DNA of 64,000 nt from Pteria penguin. Its lineage: Eukaryota; Mollusca; Bivalvia; Pterioida; Pteriidae. The stretch's first letter is position 1; each line of letters opens with the position of its first letter. The notes beneath the pieces were generated by a model. The model was not told where the DNA came from, made no database searches, and was given only the letters and a program-made list of their open reading frames with translations. A program made the position numbers and the translations under genes. Positions 1 through 13,178 of this stretch are shown here, piece after piece. The stretch spans positions 56,644,475-56,708,474 of the forward strand of contig CM068580.1 of the NCBI GenBank assembly GCA_035048485.1. The letters run 5' to 3'.

Positions 1-71
1 ATAGTTGCAAAATATTCTATAGTAGCTCTAAAACTGATCAAAATATAAATTTGATTGTTTTGTATTTACAG

Positions 72-1171
72 GTGACTTTTTGTGTTCATGTCCACCATTT
101 GAATGCATGTGCGCCCATTATCACTTGCAAAATCATCAGAATATAATCGAGAGTCCTCAAGTGTCATTTACTAGACCGACCTCAACTTGGACTCCACAAA
201 TTTTTGAAGCAGCACCGTCACCCTGGCAACGATCACCATCGACTGATATTAATCCTGGCCAGTCAATGCTATTTCGTCCACATAACTTTGATATTCAAGA
301 TATTCCGATGTTCTTAGATGAATCATCGACTCCTAATTCTATCCCGTCCCTGTTTGCATCGCGAAGTCAGAATGAGAATAACACATTCTCCCGACCGATT
401 TTTGAACAGAGTAGATACAAAGACTGTGTTCCATACGAAGTGCCTCGATTTCCAACGGAAAATGTTCAGAAATCACAATTTAGACCAATGAAATCTTTCG
501 AAAGCAGAGATATTTTTGGAAACTTATCATGTGATCGCGAAAAGCCAATAGCAGACGTTCAGCCATTTCGCATCAAAGCGGAAAGCACGGAAAACAACGA
601 TCATAGTCTAGCAACAAATAATATAGCAAAACAGAACTGTGTCCGAAATTCACCGATTTCTGGAAGTTTAAGTTCATCATTACAAGATATTAGCACTAAT
701 AAACTATGTGACGAATTTATTAACCTCCAAGGACTTGACGCGAACACTCTGTTTGGGACATACGGTACAAGTGAGAGCACAGAACTAGATATATTCCAAA
801 GCTGTATTCCAAAGGTTTCTCCTGAAAATGAAAACATTGGTTTATCTACTTGTACGACTTCAAATTGTCAGTTAGGAACATCAACGGGACCGAAATACGT
901 GGAACTGAAACCACTTAGGAAGGTAGACAATCGAGGCAGAAAATCCTCCGCGGGATATCCAAATATTCCACAGACAAGTAGCTCGTCGTTTATATTTTCC
1001 GACGTGAATAATTCCGATTATCTGATTGGTTCTCGAAATGAAAACCGATTGATGGCACCAGATCAAACCAGATACCACGGTGAAGGTCACCAATGTTCAA
1101 ACATCGGGCCGTGTTCGAGTGGAAAACCATTCTGTAACCACAGCATAAACATTACATTGACCTATAACTAA
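72..1171 (+). CDS. Last coding exon of an unrecognised gene (3' part only)
   Basis: A splice acceptor (TATTTACAG, ending at 71) opens a frame that runs to the TAA at 1169-1171, giving about 366 residues. The rest of the gene lies left of the window. The exon opens with a Cys-rich stretch (CSCPPFECMC). It then becomes a Ser/Asn/Pro/Thr-rich, weakly hydrophobic tail with no visible domain, coiled coil or membrane segment, which suggests intrinsic disorder. The sequence IKAE fits the psi-K-x-E sumoylation consensus, common in transcription factors. Calling it a transcription-factor tail is inference only, because I recognise no DNA-binding domain here. The open frame of more than 1 kb, the clean acceptor and the poly(A) signals downstream make it a real exon. 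Its identity is unknown to me. Confidence 0.75.
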
Positions 1172-1421
1172 AAAGCAATTGTTTTCGATAATCTTTCATA
1201 CACAAAAAGCAATATATAATATGTACTACATGTATATTCATCTATGCAAAAATACCATTATCTATTATGATACACATATAAGAAGCTACAATTTGACCGT
1301 TTTCTTTGTACGATGAAAGTTTGCATTTATATTGACTTTTTTTTTACAATTTGAAATCAGTATTTTATCTAGTCAACGAATCGATGTGTTCATTACTCAC
1401 CATGTGCCTTTACAGCATTAC

Positions 1422-1467
1422 AATAAATTGCATGTTGATTGAATTTGTTCTTTGTCTGTGAAATAAA
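1422..1467 (+). terminator. Poly(A) signals for the gene ending at 1171
   Basis: Two AATAAA hexamers (1422-1427 and 1462-1467) lie 250-300 bp after the stop codon, a usual distance for a 3' UTR end. Which is used cannot be told from sequence. Confidence 0.5.
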
Positions 1468-2096
1468 CGGTAAGAAAGCGTATTACTGCCACATAGAAAT
1501 TTCTATTTATCGTTTTTTCAATATTAAAGTTGGAATTTCCGAGATTAAAGTTGGAATTTCCAACATTAATGTTGGAAAAATGAAAAATAAAAATGTTTCA
1601 AAGTGGCATTAATACGCCTCCGTAAAACGGAGCTCAAATTCACCAGTTTGTTAAATATGGATAGTGGGTGTCATATGAAATTTTAATTAGGGAGTATTCA
1701 AAATATCAAGTTTCTTGAGGTTATAAGTCGCTTGGCCAGGGAGATGAATGAATGCGTCCTCACAATAAAGGTTGACACTTTCACTCGTCTCGAATAACAA
1801 TTAGTCTTAGTCAGCTTTGGTTGTCAAGTTTGAAACAAATCGCAAAAAAAGATAGCAATTTTCATGTAAAAATATCAATTGATTTATATTGCATAATTAT
1901 TTAGAAATAAATTGCAAATATGCAATCGTAAAACGATCTCTCCGCCGAGAATATGATATAAATATCTTTATATCTCTGTTATTAAGTTATTCAACTTTGA
2001 CGCTTTCCAAAGCCCCCATTCATGTCGTATACACAGTTTTTTTTTTAATTTTGTAAATTCTGCTTGTATTTGCAATGCTCGGCTGCGGTGGCTAAC

Positions 2097-2620
2097 TAAA
2101 CAGGAGACGCTTATTCATCGCAGCCACCTTGTCTCACCTCTGACAGGAGATTGCTTATTCCAGCCGATTACCTTGTTTCACCTCTGATAGGAGACGCTTT
2201 CTCCTCCTGGGCACCTTGTGTCACTTCTGACAAAAGGCACTTACTTCTCCCTGACACATTGTCTCACCTCTGACAGGAAACGATTACTCCTCTCGAGTAC
2301 CTTGTTTCACCTCTGACAGGAGACGTTTACCCCTTCCGGGCACCTTGTCTTATCCCTGACAGGAGAAGCTTACTCCTTTTAGACACCTTGTTTCACTTCT
2401 GACAGGAAACGGTTACTCCTCCTGGGCACCTTGTGTCACTTCTGACAGGAAACGATTACTCCTTCCAGGTACCTTGTCTCACTTCTGACAGGATATGCTT
2501 ACTCCTCCTAGGCACCTTGTCTCACCTCTGACAGGAGACGCTTACATCTTCCAGGCACCATGTTTCACCTCTGACAGGAGATGTTCACTCCTCCGGGCAT
2601 TTTGTCTCACCTCAGATTTC
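2097..2620. repeat. Minisatellite, unit about 44 bp, roughly 11-12 degenerate copies
   Basis: The phrase CTTGTCTCACCTCTGACAGG recurs about every 44 bp with point changes and small indels, joined by variable GAGACGCTTACTCCTCCGGG-like text. Copies at both ends are more diverged. It lies about 1 kb downstream of the left-edge gene. No coding frame runs through it. Confidence 0.9.
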
Positions 2621-3190
2621 CAGGGGACCATGAATGTTCAGGTATCAATGGTTCACGTGTTAAATGAAATAGACAAAGGAGCATTCAAACTAAATGTACT
2701 AGACCAACATGTTCTCTTAATGCCATCCACGACAAGTATTTCCTTTACTAAAATTATGTATTTGCAACATTCATGCAGTGAGTAAACACATATTTTTTCG
2801 TTTGTTTTTGTTTGGTTCTTGTTTATCGTCACACCAAGATGTGGTAACGACATCTAACCAATACTTTACACAGAAAGACTTATGGGAGTCATGCAACAGG
2901 TCACCCGACAAAGTGAGAACTTAAACGTGTCTATTGTCTCATTCGAAAGGAAAGGATAAAAGCATCTTACTCAGCCGAATGACAGAAGTTATCACGGAAG
3001 TGGATTGTTAATAATGCAATAATTTGAGAAAAAAAATCACGAAATCTTTCGGTTAATCAGGCACCTGACAGATTGAGCATGTGTGTTTGGGGTTTTTTAT
3101 AAGAAAGGGGGGGGGTTACTTGTGTCTAACAATAACTTAGTAATTTTTTGATAAACATTATAAGTTATCACTCAATTCATTTATAAACTT

Positions 3191-3193
3191 GAC

Positions 3194-3238
<45 letters not shown>

Positions 3239-3493
3239 TTCGTCACTCCACGATTATTACACGTATATGGTAATAACATCTGCCTGAAGTATAGCTTAGA
3301 AATTTCTACCTTCGCAACGGACAATCCCGAAGCACTGAGGGATCTTTTACGTGCCACGCTTACGTGACACTCGAACACGTTTTATAATGTCTCACCCCAA
3401 AGACAGGATACCGGTGTGACCACGGCGGGGAATCGAACCCTGGACATCTCGGTCATGAGCCGAGCGTTTCGTCCACTGAGTCACACCGATTCC
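3191..3493 (-). mobile_element. tRNA-derived SINE, full length, minus orientation
   Basis: Read on the minus strand there is a tRNA-like head with a box A (TGACTCAGTGG) and a box B (GGTTCGATTCC). A conserved body follows (TGCGAAGGT and ATCATGGAGTGACG-like blocks, shared with the other copies in this window), then an (AATC)n tail, seen on the plus strand as GATT repeats at 3191-3238. TTATAAAC on both sides may be the target duplication. Confidence 0.85.
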
Positions 3494-3713
3494 TAATTAT
3501 AAACAGCAAGCTGAAGAACATATAAATGATGGAAGTGTAACTCAACCTCAGTGTTAATATTTCCTTTACCCAATTTTTTTGCCGAGAGGATACATACACT
3601 CGTTAATAAGTGTTTAAACAATATTTATCTTAAGGAATAATACCTGCAAAAATGACCAGATTGTTTTATTGAAGTACTTGTATTCGTGCATCAGTCCACG
3701 TTTTACCGCAGTG

Positions 3714-5950
<2,237 letters not shown>

Positions 5951-5991
5951 GCTCTCTTTCTCTCTCTCTCATTACTTTTATAACACAATGA

Positions 5992-6038
<47 letters not shown>
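5951..6038. repeat. (CT)n microsatellite, two blocks
   Basis: Short CT runs at 5951-5970 and a pure CT tract at about 5998-6038, separated by 30 bp of unique sequence. Confidence 0.95.
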
Positions 6039-6041
<3 letters not shown>

Positions 6042-7554
6042 CTGTTTATTTCAAGCCTAATTGTTTTTACTTCCCCCTTTAATGTTGTGTAACACGTTAT
6101 ATGTACAGAATACATATTCCTAAAATAGTGAGAAATTTGTTCTCTTGATTTTTTTTCACCTGAATAACAAGAAGAATATAGAAAGGAAAAACATCCAACG
6201 ATTACGTTACGGGAAATAAGTTGTAACACTACTGCTAAGCTTATGATTGATGTCGAATCCAATAATAAACTTGATTGAATCGTGAAAATTGTTACACCTT
6301 TCAAATCCATTGAAATTTTATACTTCTTTCTTGTCCCTCGTAAAAGCGATTTTCAAAATTTTATTGTTTATCACAATAACGTGCCGTGCTAGACGCTTTT
6401 CTCATAAAATGAATAAGGACGTTCCGCGTGTCTTTGATTGATTTCACCTCTTCTTTAAAATTTAAAGCGCTAATTCCTGTAAAGGCTGATAAAACTATAC
6501 TCTGAAAACATAATCTAATATTTAACTTAAGAGAAAAATTTGAACAATTGGCTGGAGAAGAAATACCACGAAAATTTAATTCTAGAATTTAAGAGGATAT
6601 TTAGCTAATGTTGGAAATATGCTAAACATTTTATGAACCGTAAGAGTCATAGGGAGATAGTCCTGGCACATGTCGGCTTTTGTTCATTTTATGTACCCGC
6701 ATTATCATGGTCCTCTTTTCAGATGATAGCAAGGTACTCCTTGTTACATAAAATATCTTGAAACCCAACCGTCCCGCATGGTGAAGGCTTACCTAAAACG
6801 GTGTCAACGCAATGAGACAAATGAAGCATTAATTCCAAATTCCCTCCCCTGGCTGGAATCCGAGAAAACCATCAAGTTCTCTCTTACATCCATTCTCAGT
6901 CCCTTTTGACCCGTACTTTCTGCCTCGTTAGATACCCGGTAAAGGCAATTGGGGTACTCGATTGAAATGGCGTAAGTTGGTCGGGATTTTCTAAGTCCTT
7001 TTTGAAATTTACGTGTCGTGTTATTAGATAAAATCTCCATAGAGAAATATGCATCCGAATTGGACAAAATTATCCACAATTGTATGCTATTGTAATGTAT
7101 TATTAACACTCAAACAGGAGCCTTTGTTAAAGGAGTATAAAACGTAGCAAAAATTAACGTTAAATCAAGATATTTAATGAACAGAAGTACCGAGATTGGA
7201 TTTGTAATTGATAAAATACATATTCAATAACATGGAATAGAGTTTGAGTTATTTTAATGTAAACGATTTCCAAAAAATACATTAATATATTCAGGTTGCA
7301 AAGATCACAGCATCTGATGGGTTTTGTTAAATTTGATCTATTTCCATCAAACGATGGGCCATCATAAAGATCGACTCTTGCAGCAACTAGAGCGCTCATC
7401 TTACACAATAATCGTCAAGCATGTCGGCCGTTCTGTCAAAATTTTATTTCAAGACAATAGAAATTTTATATACCTGCACGTGCCTGCTGGTTGTAAATCA
7501 ACAAGTCCTCCATGTAAAATAATACTGGAATTAAATGTTTTCAATTACACAAAT

Positions 7555-7557
<3 letters not shown>
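6039..7557. other. Intergenic, no gene seen
   Basis: Unique AT-rich DNA. Short open frames on both strands show no family resemblance, no start context and no linked splice sites. Confidence 0.55.
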
Positions 7558-7592
<35 letters not shown>

Positions 7593-8141
7593 GGTACAAA
7601 TCTCTTAAAACATTATAATTATATTGAAAAGAACCATTCCATTTATAACTCTCTCTCTCTAGCCGGCGTGGCCTAGTGGTATCGCGCTGAACTCCTGATC
7701 GGGAGGCCGGGGTTCGGGTCCCGCTCTGGTCATGCCGGTGTCCTGTCTTTCAGATGAGGCAATAAAACCGAGGCCCCGTGTTGTGGTATGCATGGCACGT
7801 TAAAGATCCCTCACTGTTTCGGGTAGGTCCGCTGCAAAGGTCAAAATTTGTATGCCCTGCATCAGGCAGATCCCGTCACCATATACGTGAAATATTCGTG
7901 GTGTGACTTTAAACAAAAATCAATCAATCAATCAGTCTCTCACTGCTTCGGGTAGGTCCGCTGCAAAGGTCAAAATTTGTATGCCCTGCATCAGGCAGAT
8001 CCCGTCACCATATACGTGAAATATTCGTGGTGTGACTTTAAACAAAAATCAATCAATCAATCAGTCTCTCTCTCTCTAGATCTGTGTCTCGTTGGTACAA
8101 ATCTCTTAGAATATTATAAGTTAGTTGAAAAGAACCATTAC

Positions 8142-8172
<31 letters not shown>

Positions 8173-8225
8173 TCGTCTCGTTGGCACGTGTCTAACTGAA
8201 TTATATTACTTTGTTGTAACAATAA
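7558..8225. repeat. Locally duplicated (TC)n plus unique block, split by a SINE
   Basis: A block of (TC)n followed by GTTGGTACAAATCTCTTA and about 40 bp ending GAAAAGAACCATT occurs at about 7560-7650 and again at about 8086-8142. A third, diverged copy begins near 8176 (GTTGGCACGTGTCT). The SINE at 7662 sits in the TC tract between the first two copies. Confidence 0.75.
7662..8064 (+). mobile_element. tRNA-derived SINE, plus orientation, with its 3' part duplicated in tandem
   Basis: The clearest copy of the family. Box A is TGGCCTAGTGG and box B is GGTTCGGGTCC, about 35 bp apart. The body contains CTGTCTTTCAGATGAGGC, GGCACGTTAAAGATCCC and GTGAAATATTCGTGGTGTGA, and the tail is (AATC)n, ending near 7934. 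The last 129 bp or so, from TCACTG to the tail, recur immediately at about 7938-8064 with almost no changes, so the duplication is recent. The head is not a functional tRNA gene because it lacks an acceptor stem. Confidence 0.9.
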
Positions 8226-9849
8226 GAATCATAGCTTCCCTAAGACATCACAAGATGAGCATTTCACTCTACCCGCATCTTTCTATCAATCCAAGTAAAA
8301 TAAACTCCGATACCTGGCAACCTACGGCTCTTGCTTGTTTTGAGGAATCTACAATTGACTGTAGCGCGCGCAGGACTCGTGGCACCTGTCGGCCGCCAGG
8401 AAAATGGCTCCTGGTTTGAAAATCGTATAATAAGAATCTAATTGTTTTATCATTTCGTTTTATAATTGGATATTATAGCTCTAAGCTGTTATAAATCAGA
8501 ACTTGGGTAAAAATAACTCTGTTCAATTAGTAAATCATTGATTCTAGTGTAACTCAATGTGGCAATATTCAGTGCTAGATTGAACATATTTATGAAACTT
8601 GTTATTTTCTAGAGTAAGCATTATAATTTTCTAATTCTTTATTGTCTTTGGTGAGATATCTTTAATCTCATAAATTTGTCGAACTCTTTCGGGTGCGGAG
8701 TTTCAATGCTTTTTGGAACTCTCGAAAAATACTGATCAAATTTTACTCACTTTTTTTCTTTTCGTTTCGTTTCTTTTTCTTTTTCTTTTTTCTTTCTTAT
8801 CTTCCGTAAAATTTATACTCTTTTATGGTTATTCGATATCATTTTGATGAATGATCTATTGTTATGAAACCAGTTTCCTTTGAATTCTAAATTATTAATT
8901 GCAAATAAATAAAATTTCTAATAACTCCGCAGATTTTTTCTTGCTACCGATCCTCCGTAAATTAGATCATTCGGAATGGTGAGAGGTTCCGAGTAAAAAC
9001 TCGAAATCGATTTATACGTAAAGGTCCGATGAACTGTGAAATGAACATTGAAAAAATCATGTCCATATCGAGATGTGTTGACAGGGTATGGGTGAATTCA
9101 CACGCGTATTATTTCCGATCAATTTGAGGTTTCGAGATGTCCGTTACAAATCTATGAAAATAAAACGCATTGACGATTATAAAAACACAATCTTCAGTGG
9201 ACTTGTAAAAATCAAGCGATAAAATCTCAACCGCGATGGCCGTTGCGTGAGAAAAATTATACATCAACAGGGGTACGTTTTCCCTTTTTAATATTTGAAT
9301 GTTCTGCAGATTTAATTTCACAATTAATAAAGCTTTGTTCTGAATGGTACGGCAGGAAATGAATTAATTAAAAGGGGTTTTATTGTCCGCATCTTTGTGA
9401 TAGTAAACTCGTGAGCAGTTAAGTGGACAAGGTCAAAACGAACTACAAGACATGGTTTATGAAATGTGGAAATTATAGACAATCAGACATGTCAATGGAC
9501 TAATAAAAACATAAAAATAAAACAAAATGATTGTCCCGTTGGTATTCTTTGTTAGGAAATGAAGCTTTGCATTCGATATGTACACTTATTTGATAAAAAT
9601 AAGTATCACAGGAGCGTATCCAGCAGTGAAAAAAAGGGTCCATCCTGTGGATGTCTTATTTGCTTGTGTGTTGTTTACGTTGCGTCACAATTATTTCTTT
9701 TATACGACGACAGCATTTGCGTGATGCATCGCATAAACTTTTCGACTGTGACCTATGAATCGAACCCATCCGAAGGAATCTTTTGGATGCCAACGCCTAC
9801 CTAGTTTTGCCCCATGCAATGAATCATGGGAAAAGACTAACGCCTACCG
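8226..9849. other. Intergenic, no gene seen
   Basis: AT-rich unique DNA with a CT/TTTC-rich patch at 8750-8800. No supportable exon or RNA gene. Confidence 0.55.
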
Positions 9850-9973
9850 TGATACCCTTAAAAGTTTTTATTGTCTCGTCTGAGAGACAGTACACCAACG
9901 AACTATCTGTTGGACTCGAACACGAGATCTTCCGACCATGAATCGGGCACACTTCCATCTACGCTACAGTGGT
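9850..9973 (-). mobile_element. SINE head fragment, minus orientation, degraded
   Basis: The plus strand reads TTTATTGTCTCGTCTGAGAG, the minus-strand equivalent of the head/body junction in the other copies. A decayed box B (GACTCGAACACGAGATC on the plus strand) and box A region follow. The body and tail are missing. Confidence 0.6.
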
Positions 9974-10504
9974 TTTGAATACTAGTATGTATCTTTAAAC
10001 TTAAAATAAACATTAAAAAGAAACTGATAAAATCGACTTTCCTTCAATGTCGCAAACCACGATATAATATTTCCAATTTGGGTGTAGGGGAACGGACTCC
10101 GAATTATACCGCGGTTTGCGACGATGACTTTCCTATAAGTATATAATACTCTTTGTCTCGGATACGATAACAAATGTTTAAAATATTAGTTACTGAGTAC
10201 ACTCCGAAGTCTGATAGAAATATATAATGAAATAACAGTCCGGTTTACCTCAACTATGCACTAAGTAATAATCCCCATTTTATAGTTTTATTATAGATAC
10301 GATATATCAAATTATAGTTGAGATATCATGTTATTCACTTTAATTTATCTAGAGGAAAAAATCACATATAGATAATTTTGCATGAATATGCCCTTGTTTA
10401 AAAAATCTTTCATGATTTACGTATCCCTTAACTTTTTTCCTAGTGGTTTAGTTTTTATTTTTTATTTTTTACACACGAAATCAAATACATGGTGATAAAC
10501 ATAG

Positions 10505-10615
10505 CAGTGGCGGATTTAGAGGGGGCGATTTTGCACCAAAAATGGTTGAGTAGATTTGGCTAATATACATGTGCCCCCCCCCCCCCCCTTTTCGGAAATC
10601 CTGGATCCGCCACTA
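10505..10615 (-). mobile_element. Short TIR element, CAGTGGCGGAT family, copy 1 (111 bp)
   Basis: Begins CAGTGGCGGAT and ends ATCCGCCACTA, giving terminal inverted repeats with one mismatch at the last base. It is flanked by perfect 5-bp direct repeats CATAG (10500-10504 and 10616-10620). Its reverse complement matches the copy at 36132 along most of its length, including GGTGCAAAATC and CTCTAAATCCGCC. A C17 run lies inside. No coding capacity; non-autonomous. hAT-like ancestry is plausible from the end sequence but unproven. Confidence 0.88.
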
Positions 10616-10651
10616 CATAGAAATATATCCATTTAAAAAAGAAGAGTTTCA

Positions 10652-10689
10652 CCAGAGACATATATACACATGTATATATATGTCTCTGG
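10652..10689. repeat. 38-bp near-perfect palindrome with a 5-bp target duplication
   Basis: CCAGAGACATATATA and TATATATGTCTCTGG form the two arms around a short ACATGT-containing centre. TTTCA flanks it directly at 10647-10651 and 10690-10694, as expected if the palindrome was inserted as a unit. Confidence 0.75.
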
Positions 10690-10995
10690 TTTCAACGAAT
10701 TATTGTCCCCCAAATAGTACGACCACCTTCAAGAGTGGTCCAAAATGACAGTTTAATAGTAAAATTTCAGACAGAAGAGTGGGGGCTGTTCCAACTCTCG
10801 GAATTCCTCTTCGATTTCGCTTATACTGAGAAAAATTGGATTAAAAGAAATGTATAAACAAACTATTTCACGATAACTATTATCGTTTATACAGATAAAT
10901 TTTGGGACTTGTCTTTACATGCATTGTTTATCATTAAATTGCATTTGAGCTGCTACGTGTGTGTAATAAAAGTTTTTAAAAAATGAAAAAGTATT

Positions 10996-11077
10996 CGCTG
11001 CGAGCAGGGTTCGAACCTGCGCGGGGAGACCCCATTGGATTTCAAGTCCAACGCCTTAACCACTCGGCCATCACAGC
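10996..11077 (-). tRNA. tRNA-Ser (anticodon TGA)
   Basis: 82 nt read on the minus strand from GCTGTGA at 11077. The 7-bp acceptor stem pairs GCTGTGA with TCGCAGC (one G-T wobble) and the discriminator is G. Box A is TGGCCGAGTGG and box B GGTTCGAACCC. The anticodon stem TTGGA/TCCAA encloses the loop CTTGAAA, so the anticodon is TGA and decodes UCA. The long variable arm (TGGGGTCTCCCCG) is typical of serine tRNAs. T runs just beyond the 3' end (TTTTTCATTTTTT on the minus strand) are a Pol III terminator. It forms a divergent pair with the gene at 11381. Confidence 0.97.
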
Positions 11078-11380
11078 TATGAACATAGATTATATAAATA
11101 TCAAACACGCCATATACATTGTTAACACATTGTTTTTTTCAGCATTAGAGTTCATTAATATTAATATATAAATCTTCTGTTTATATGAACATGATTTACT
11201 ACGGAAAAACAATGCGCAATACGCATGAAAATATAGAAATTTTTCTTTGGAGTTTACCATTAAAATCATGGAAAAATCTAGAGCGTGGTTTTCATCAATC
11301 CGATAGGTGGCACTTTTCAGTCGCATTCTATTTTTAGTACCTATATACTTGAACATGTTTAACATTCTCTTTCGTTAACA

Positions 11381-11462
11381 GCTGTGATGGCCGAGTGGTT
11401 AAGGCGTTGGACTCGAAATCCAATGGGGTCTCCCCGCGCAGGTTCGAACCCTGCTCGCAGCG
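11381..11462 (+). tRNA. tRNA-Ser (anticodon CGA)
   Basis: 82 nt with the same body as the minus-strand gene at 10996-11077. The only difference I see is in the anticodon loop, CTCGAAA instead of CTTGAAA, giving anticodon CGA for UCG codons. Acceptor stem, boxes A and B, and the long variable arm are intact. A terminator TATTTTT follows at 11467-11473. The two genes fire away from a shared 303-bp spacer. Confidence 0.97.
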
Positions 11463-11898
11463 AATGTATTTTTCTATGATATTTTCCTTTAAATGATGTG
11501 TAATAATTAAAGAGGTTTTGTACTAAACGATTGTAACAAGCAGCCGCATGGCAAATCTAGATATTGTACATACATCTACTTTTGTTGGTAGATATTTTCA
11601 GTAAAAGGATCCTCTCTGGTCAATTTTGACGGTTATCGGTGTGATCTAATATTAACCCTCTCCCTCATCTAGATCCCATTCCATTACATTTCATTGTTAG
11701 TAATATTTCTTCTAATTTCATCTCATCAACTTAATTAAAGATATCAATATTCAGAGCCTAGATGTTCTATATGCAGCACTGCACTTTAATGCCAATAATG
11801 CCGGAAGAAAAAGAAATGGATTCAGAAAAGGGAATAGGCGAGACACAGGGTGGTGACTAGTAGCGGTTAATCTGCATCCCTTTGTTTAAAGAATATAT

Positions 11899-11979
11899 CA
11901 ATCTGATTAAAACCATATCTTTATATCCGCAACGGAACAAAAAGAAAAGCGGAATAAAGATATAGTTTTAATAATATTG
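11899..11979. mobile_element. Deleted copy of the CAATCTGATTAAAACC TIR family (81 bp)
   Basis: The left end CAATCTGATTAAAACCATAT and the right end ATATAGTTTTAATAATATTG match the ends of the full copies at 18056 and 30363. Only about 80 bp remain between the outer bases, so the interior is gone. No clear target duplication. Confidence 0.75.
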
Positions 11980-12194
11980 AAGCAGAATATAGCATATAGA
12001 ATGTACTGCAGAATACAGGGGTCCGACAGCTATATTAAATTAAATTGTGTACTGTTCAACGCACACGTTCGGCGAAATACAGAGACCGCGGTCGAGAGCT
12101 AGAAATAGACAGAAATATTAACACCGGGGTCGCAGGAAGCATTTCAAAATAAGGGGTTGGAATTTCGTTTCATAACGTGATCACGCCTGAACAC

Positions 12195-12277
12195 TATTCT
12201 CTACCCAGAGTTCCAGGCGCTAAACTAAAGCCACTAAATAAGCGAGAGTAAGGAACGATAACTCTGGGTAGAGTATG
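12195..12277. mobile_element. Short TIR element, ATTCTCTACCCAGAGTT family, copy 1 (83 bp)
   Basis: The ends TATTCTCTACCCAGAGTT and AACTCTGGGTAGAGTATG are inverted repeats. A perfect 10-bp direct repeat, GCCTGAACAC, flanks it (12185-12194 and 12278-12287). Long target duplications of 9-11 bp are typical of Mutator-like transposons. Non-coding. Confidence 0.85.
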
Positions 12278-12764
12278 GCCTGAACACGGCTTAAGTTGTG
12301 ATTGCTTTTTTCAGTTCCTAACAACTTCGAATGATCAGTATACAGACCGAACAAATTCCGAACAATTCTAACAAGATCCTAACGAAGTCTTTTAAAACAT
12401 GCAAGCGTTTCTGTAACGTTATTGGACTGCTTTTTCTAACCATTTCGAAAAAATCGTAACAATCAGTATAAAATCCGAATGAATTCCGAACAAATTCCTA
12501 ACGAAATCCTAACTAAATCCTAACGAAGTCCTAACATTCAAGCGTTTCTAAGACACTGAATGCTGTATGTTTGGAAAGGAAGCGTGTTTTTTGTCCCGGA
12601 TTGCGGTCGGAAAATTCATGCAGCATAGCCATAAATCTCTCTCTCTCTCTCTTTCTATGATGGATGATGTTTCTGAATAAGTTGACATTATATACTTTAA
12701 TCTCTTTGGCAATATTGGTAAACCGTACTTTCCCATACATTGCACACAATGTGTCTACTATAAT

Positions 12765-12910
12765 CAGTGGCGGATCTACCACCCCTTTTTCCGGGGGGTG
12801 GGGTGGAGAAGAGGGGAGAATGTTGTCGATTTTGACAGAAAATGAACCAAATTCCAGGGTTTTGGTAAAATTTTGGGGCGCCTCCTCCGCTCCACCTAAA
12901 TCTGCCACTG
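12765..12910. mobile_element. Short TIR element, CAGTGGCGGAT family, copy 2 (146 bp)
   Basis: Starts CAGTGGCGGATCTACC and ends AAATCTGCCACTG. Perfect 5-bp flanking repeats ATAAT lie at 12760-12764 and 12911-12915. The interior differs from the copies at 10505 and 36132 apart from the ends and G/C runs, so it is a separate subfamily. Open frames across it are not genes. Confidence 0.85.
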
Positions 12911-13074
12911 ATAATTGGTTATCTTATCGAAAGGACATTCAGCGGACTAGATTCTAGCTTTCCTTATTCATGAATTTAGTTGGATGGCGTCGTTTTGAAT
13001 TACATTTATTTACACATGTACATACTTCGAGTTTGGAAATTTTATTTTCTCCGCCTACCACGAGCGTCACGTCA

Positions 13075-13178
13075 AGATAACTGTACTTAAATGTTGACGG
13101 CATCTGTCTGGTACAGTGCACAGAAATTTAGACCTATGCAACGGACTCACCCGAGGCTTTTACGCACAGCCGACGAGC
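13075..13178 (-). mobile_element. SINE body fragment, minus orientation
   Basis: Contains GACGGCATCTGTCTGGTACA and TTTAGACCTATGCAACGGAC, the minus-strand body blocks of the SINE family. Head and tail are lost. Confidence 0.7.

Noticed and set aside
7664..7745. tRNA gene at the head of the SINE
   Set aside because: Good boxes A and B but no paired acceptor stem, and it is fused to the SINE body.
12531..12957. Overlapping open frames on both strands
   Set aside because: They run across the CAGTGGCGGAT element and a CT tract; artefact of a mobile element.
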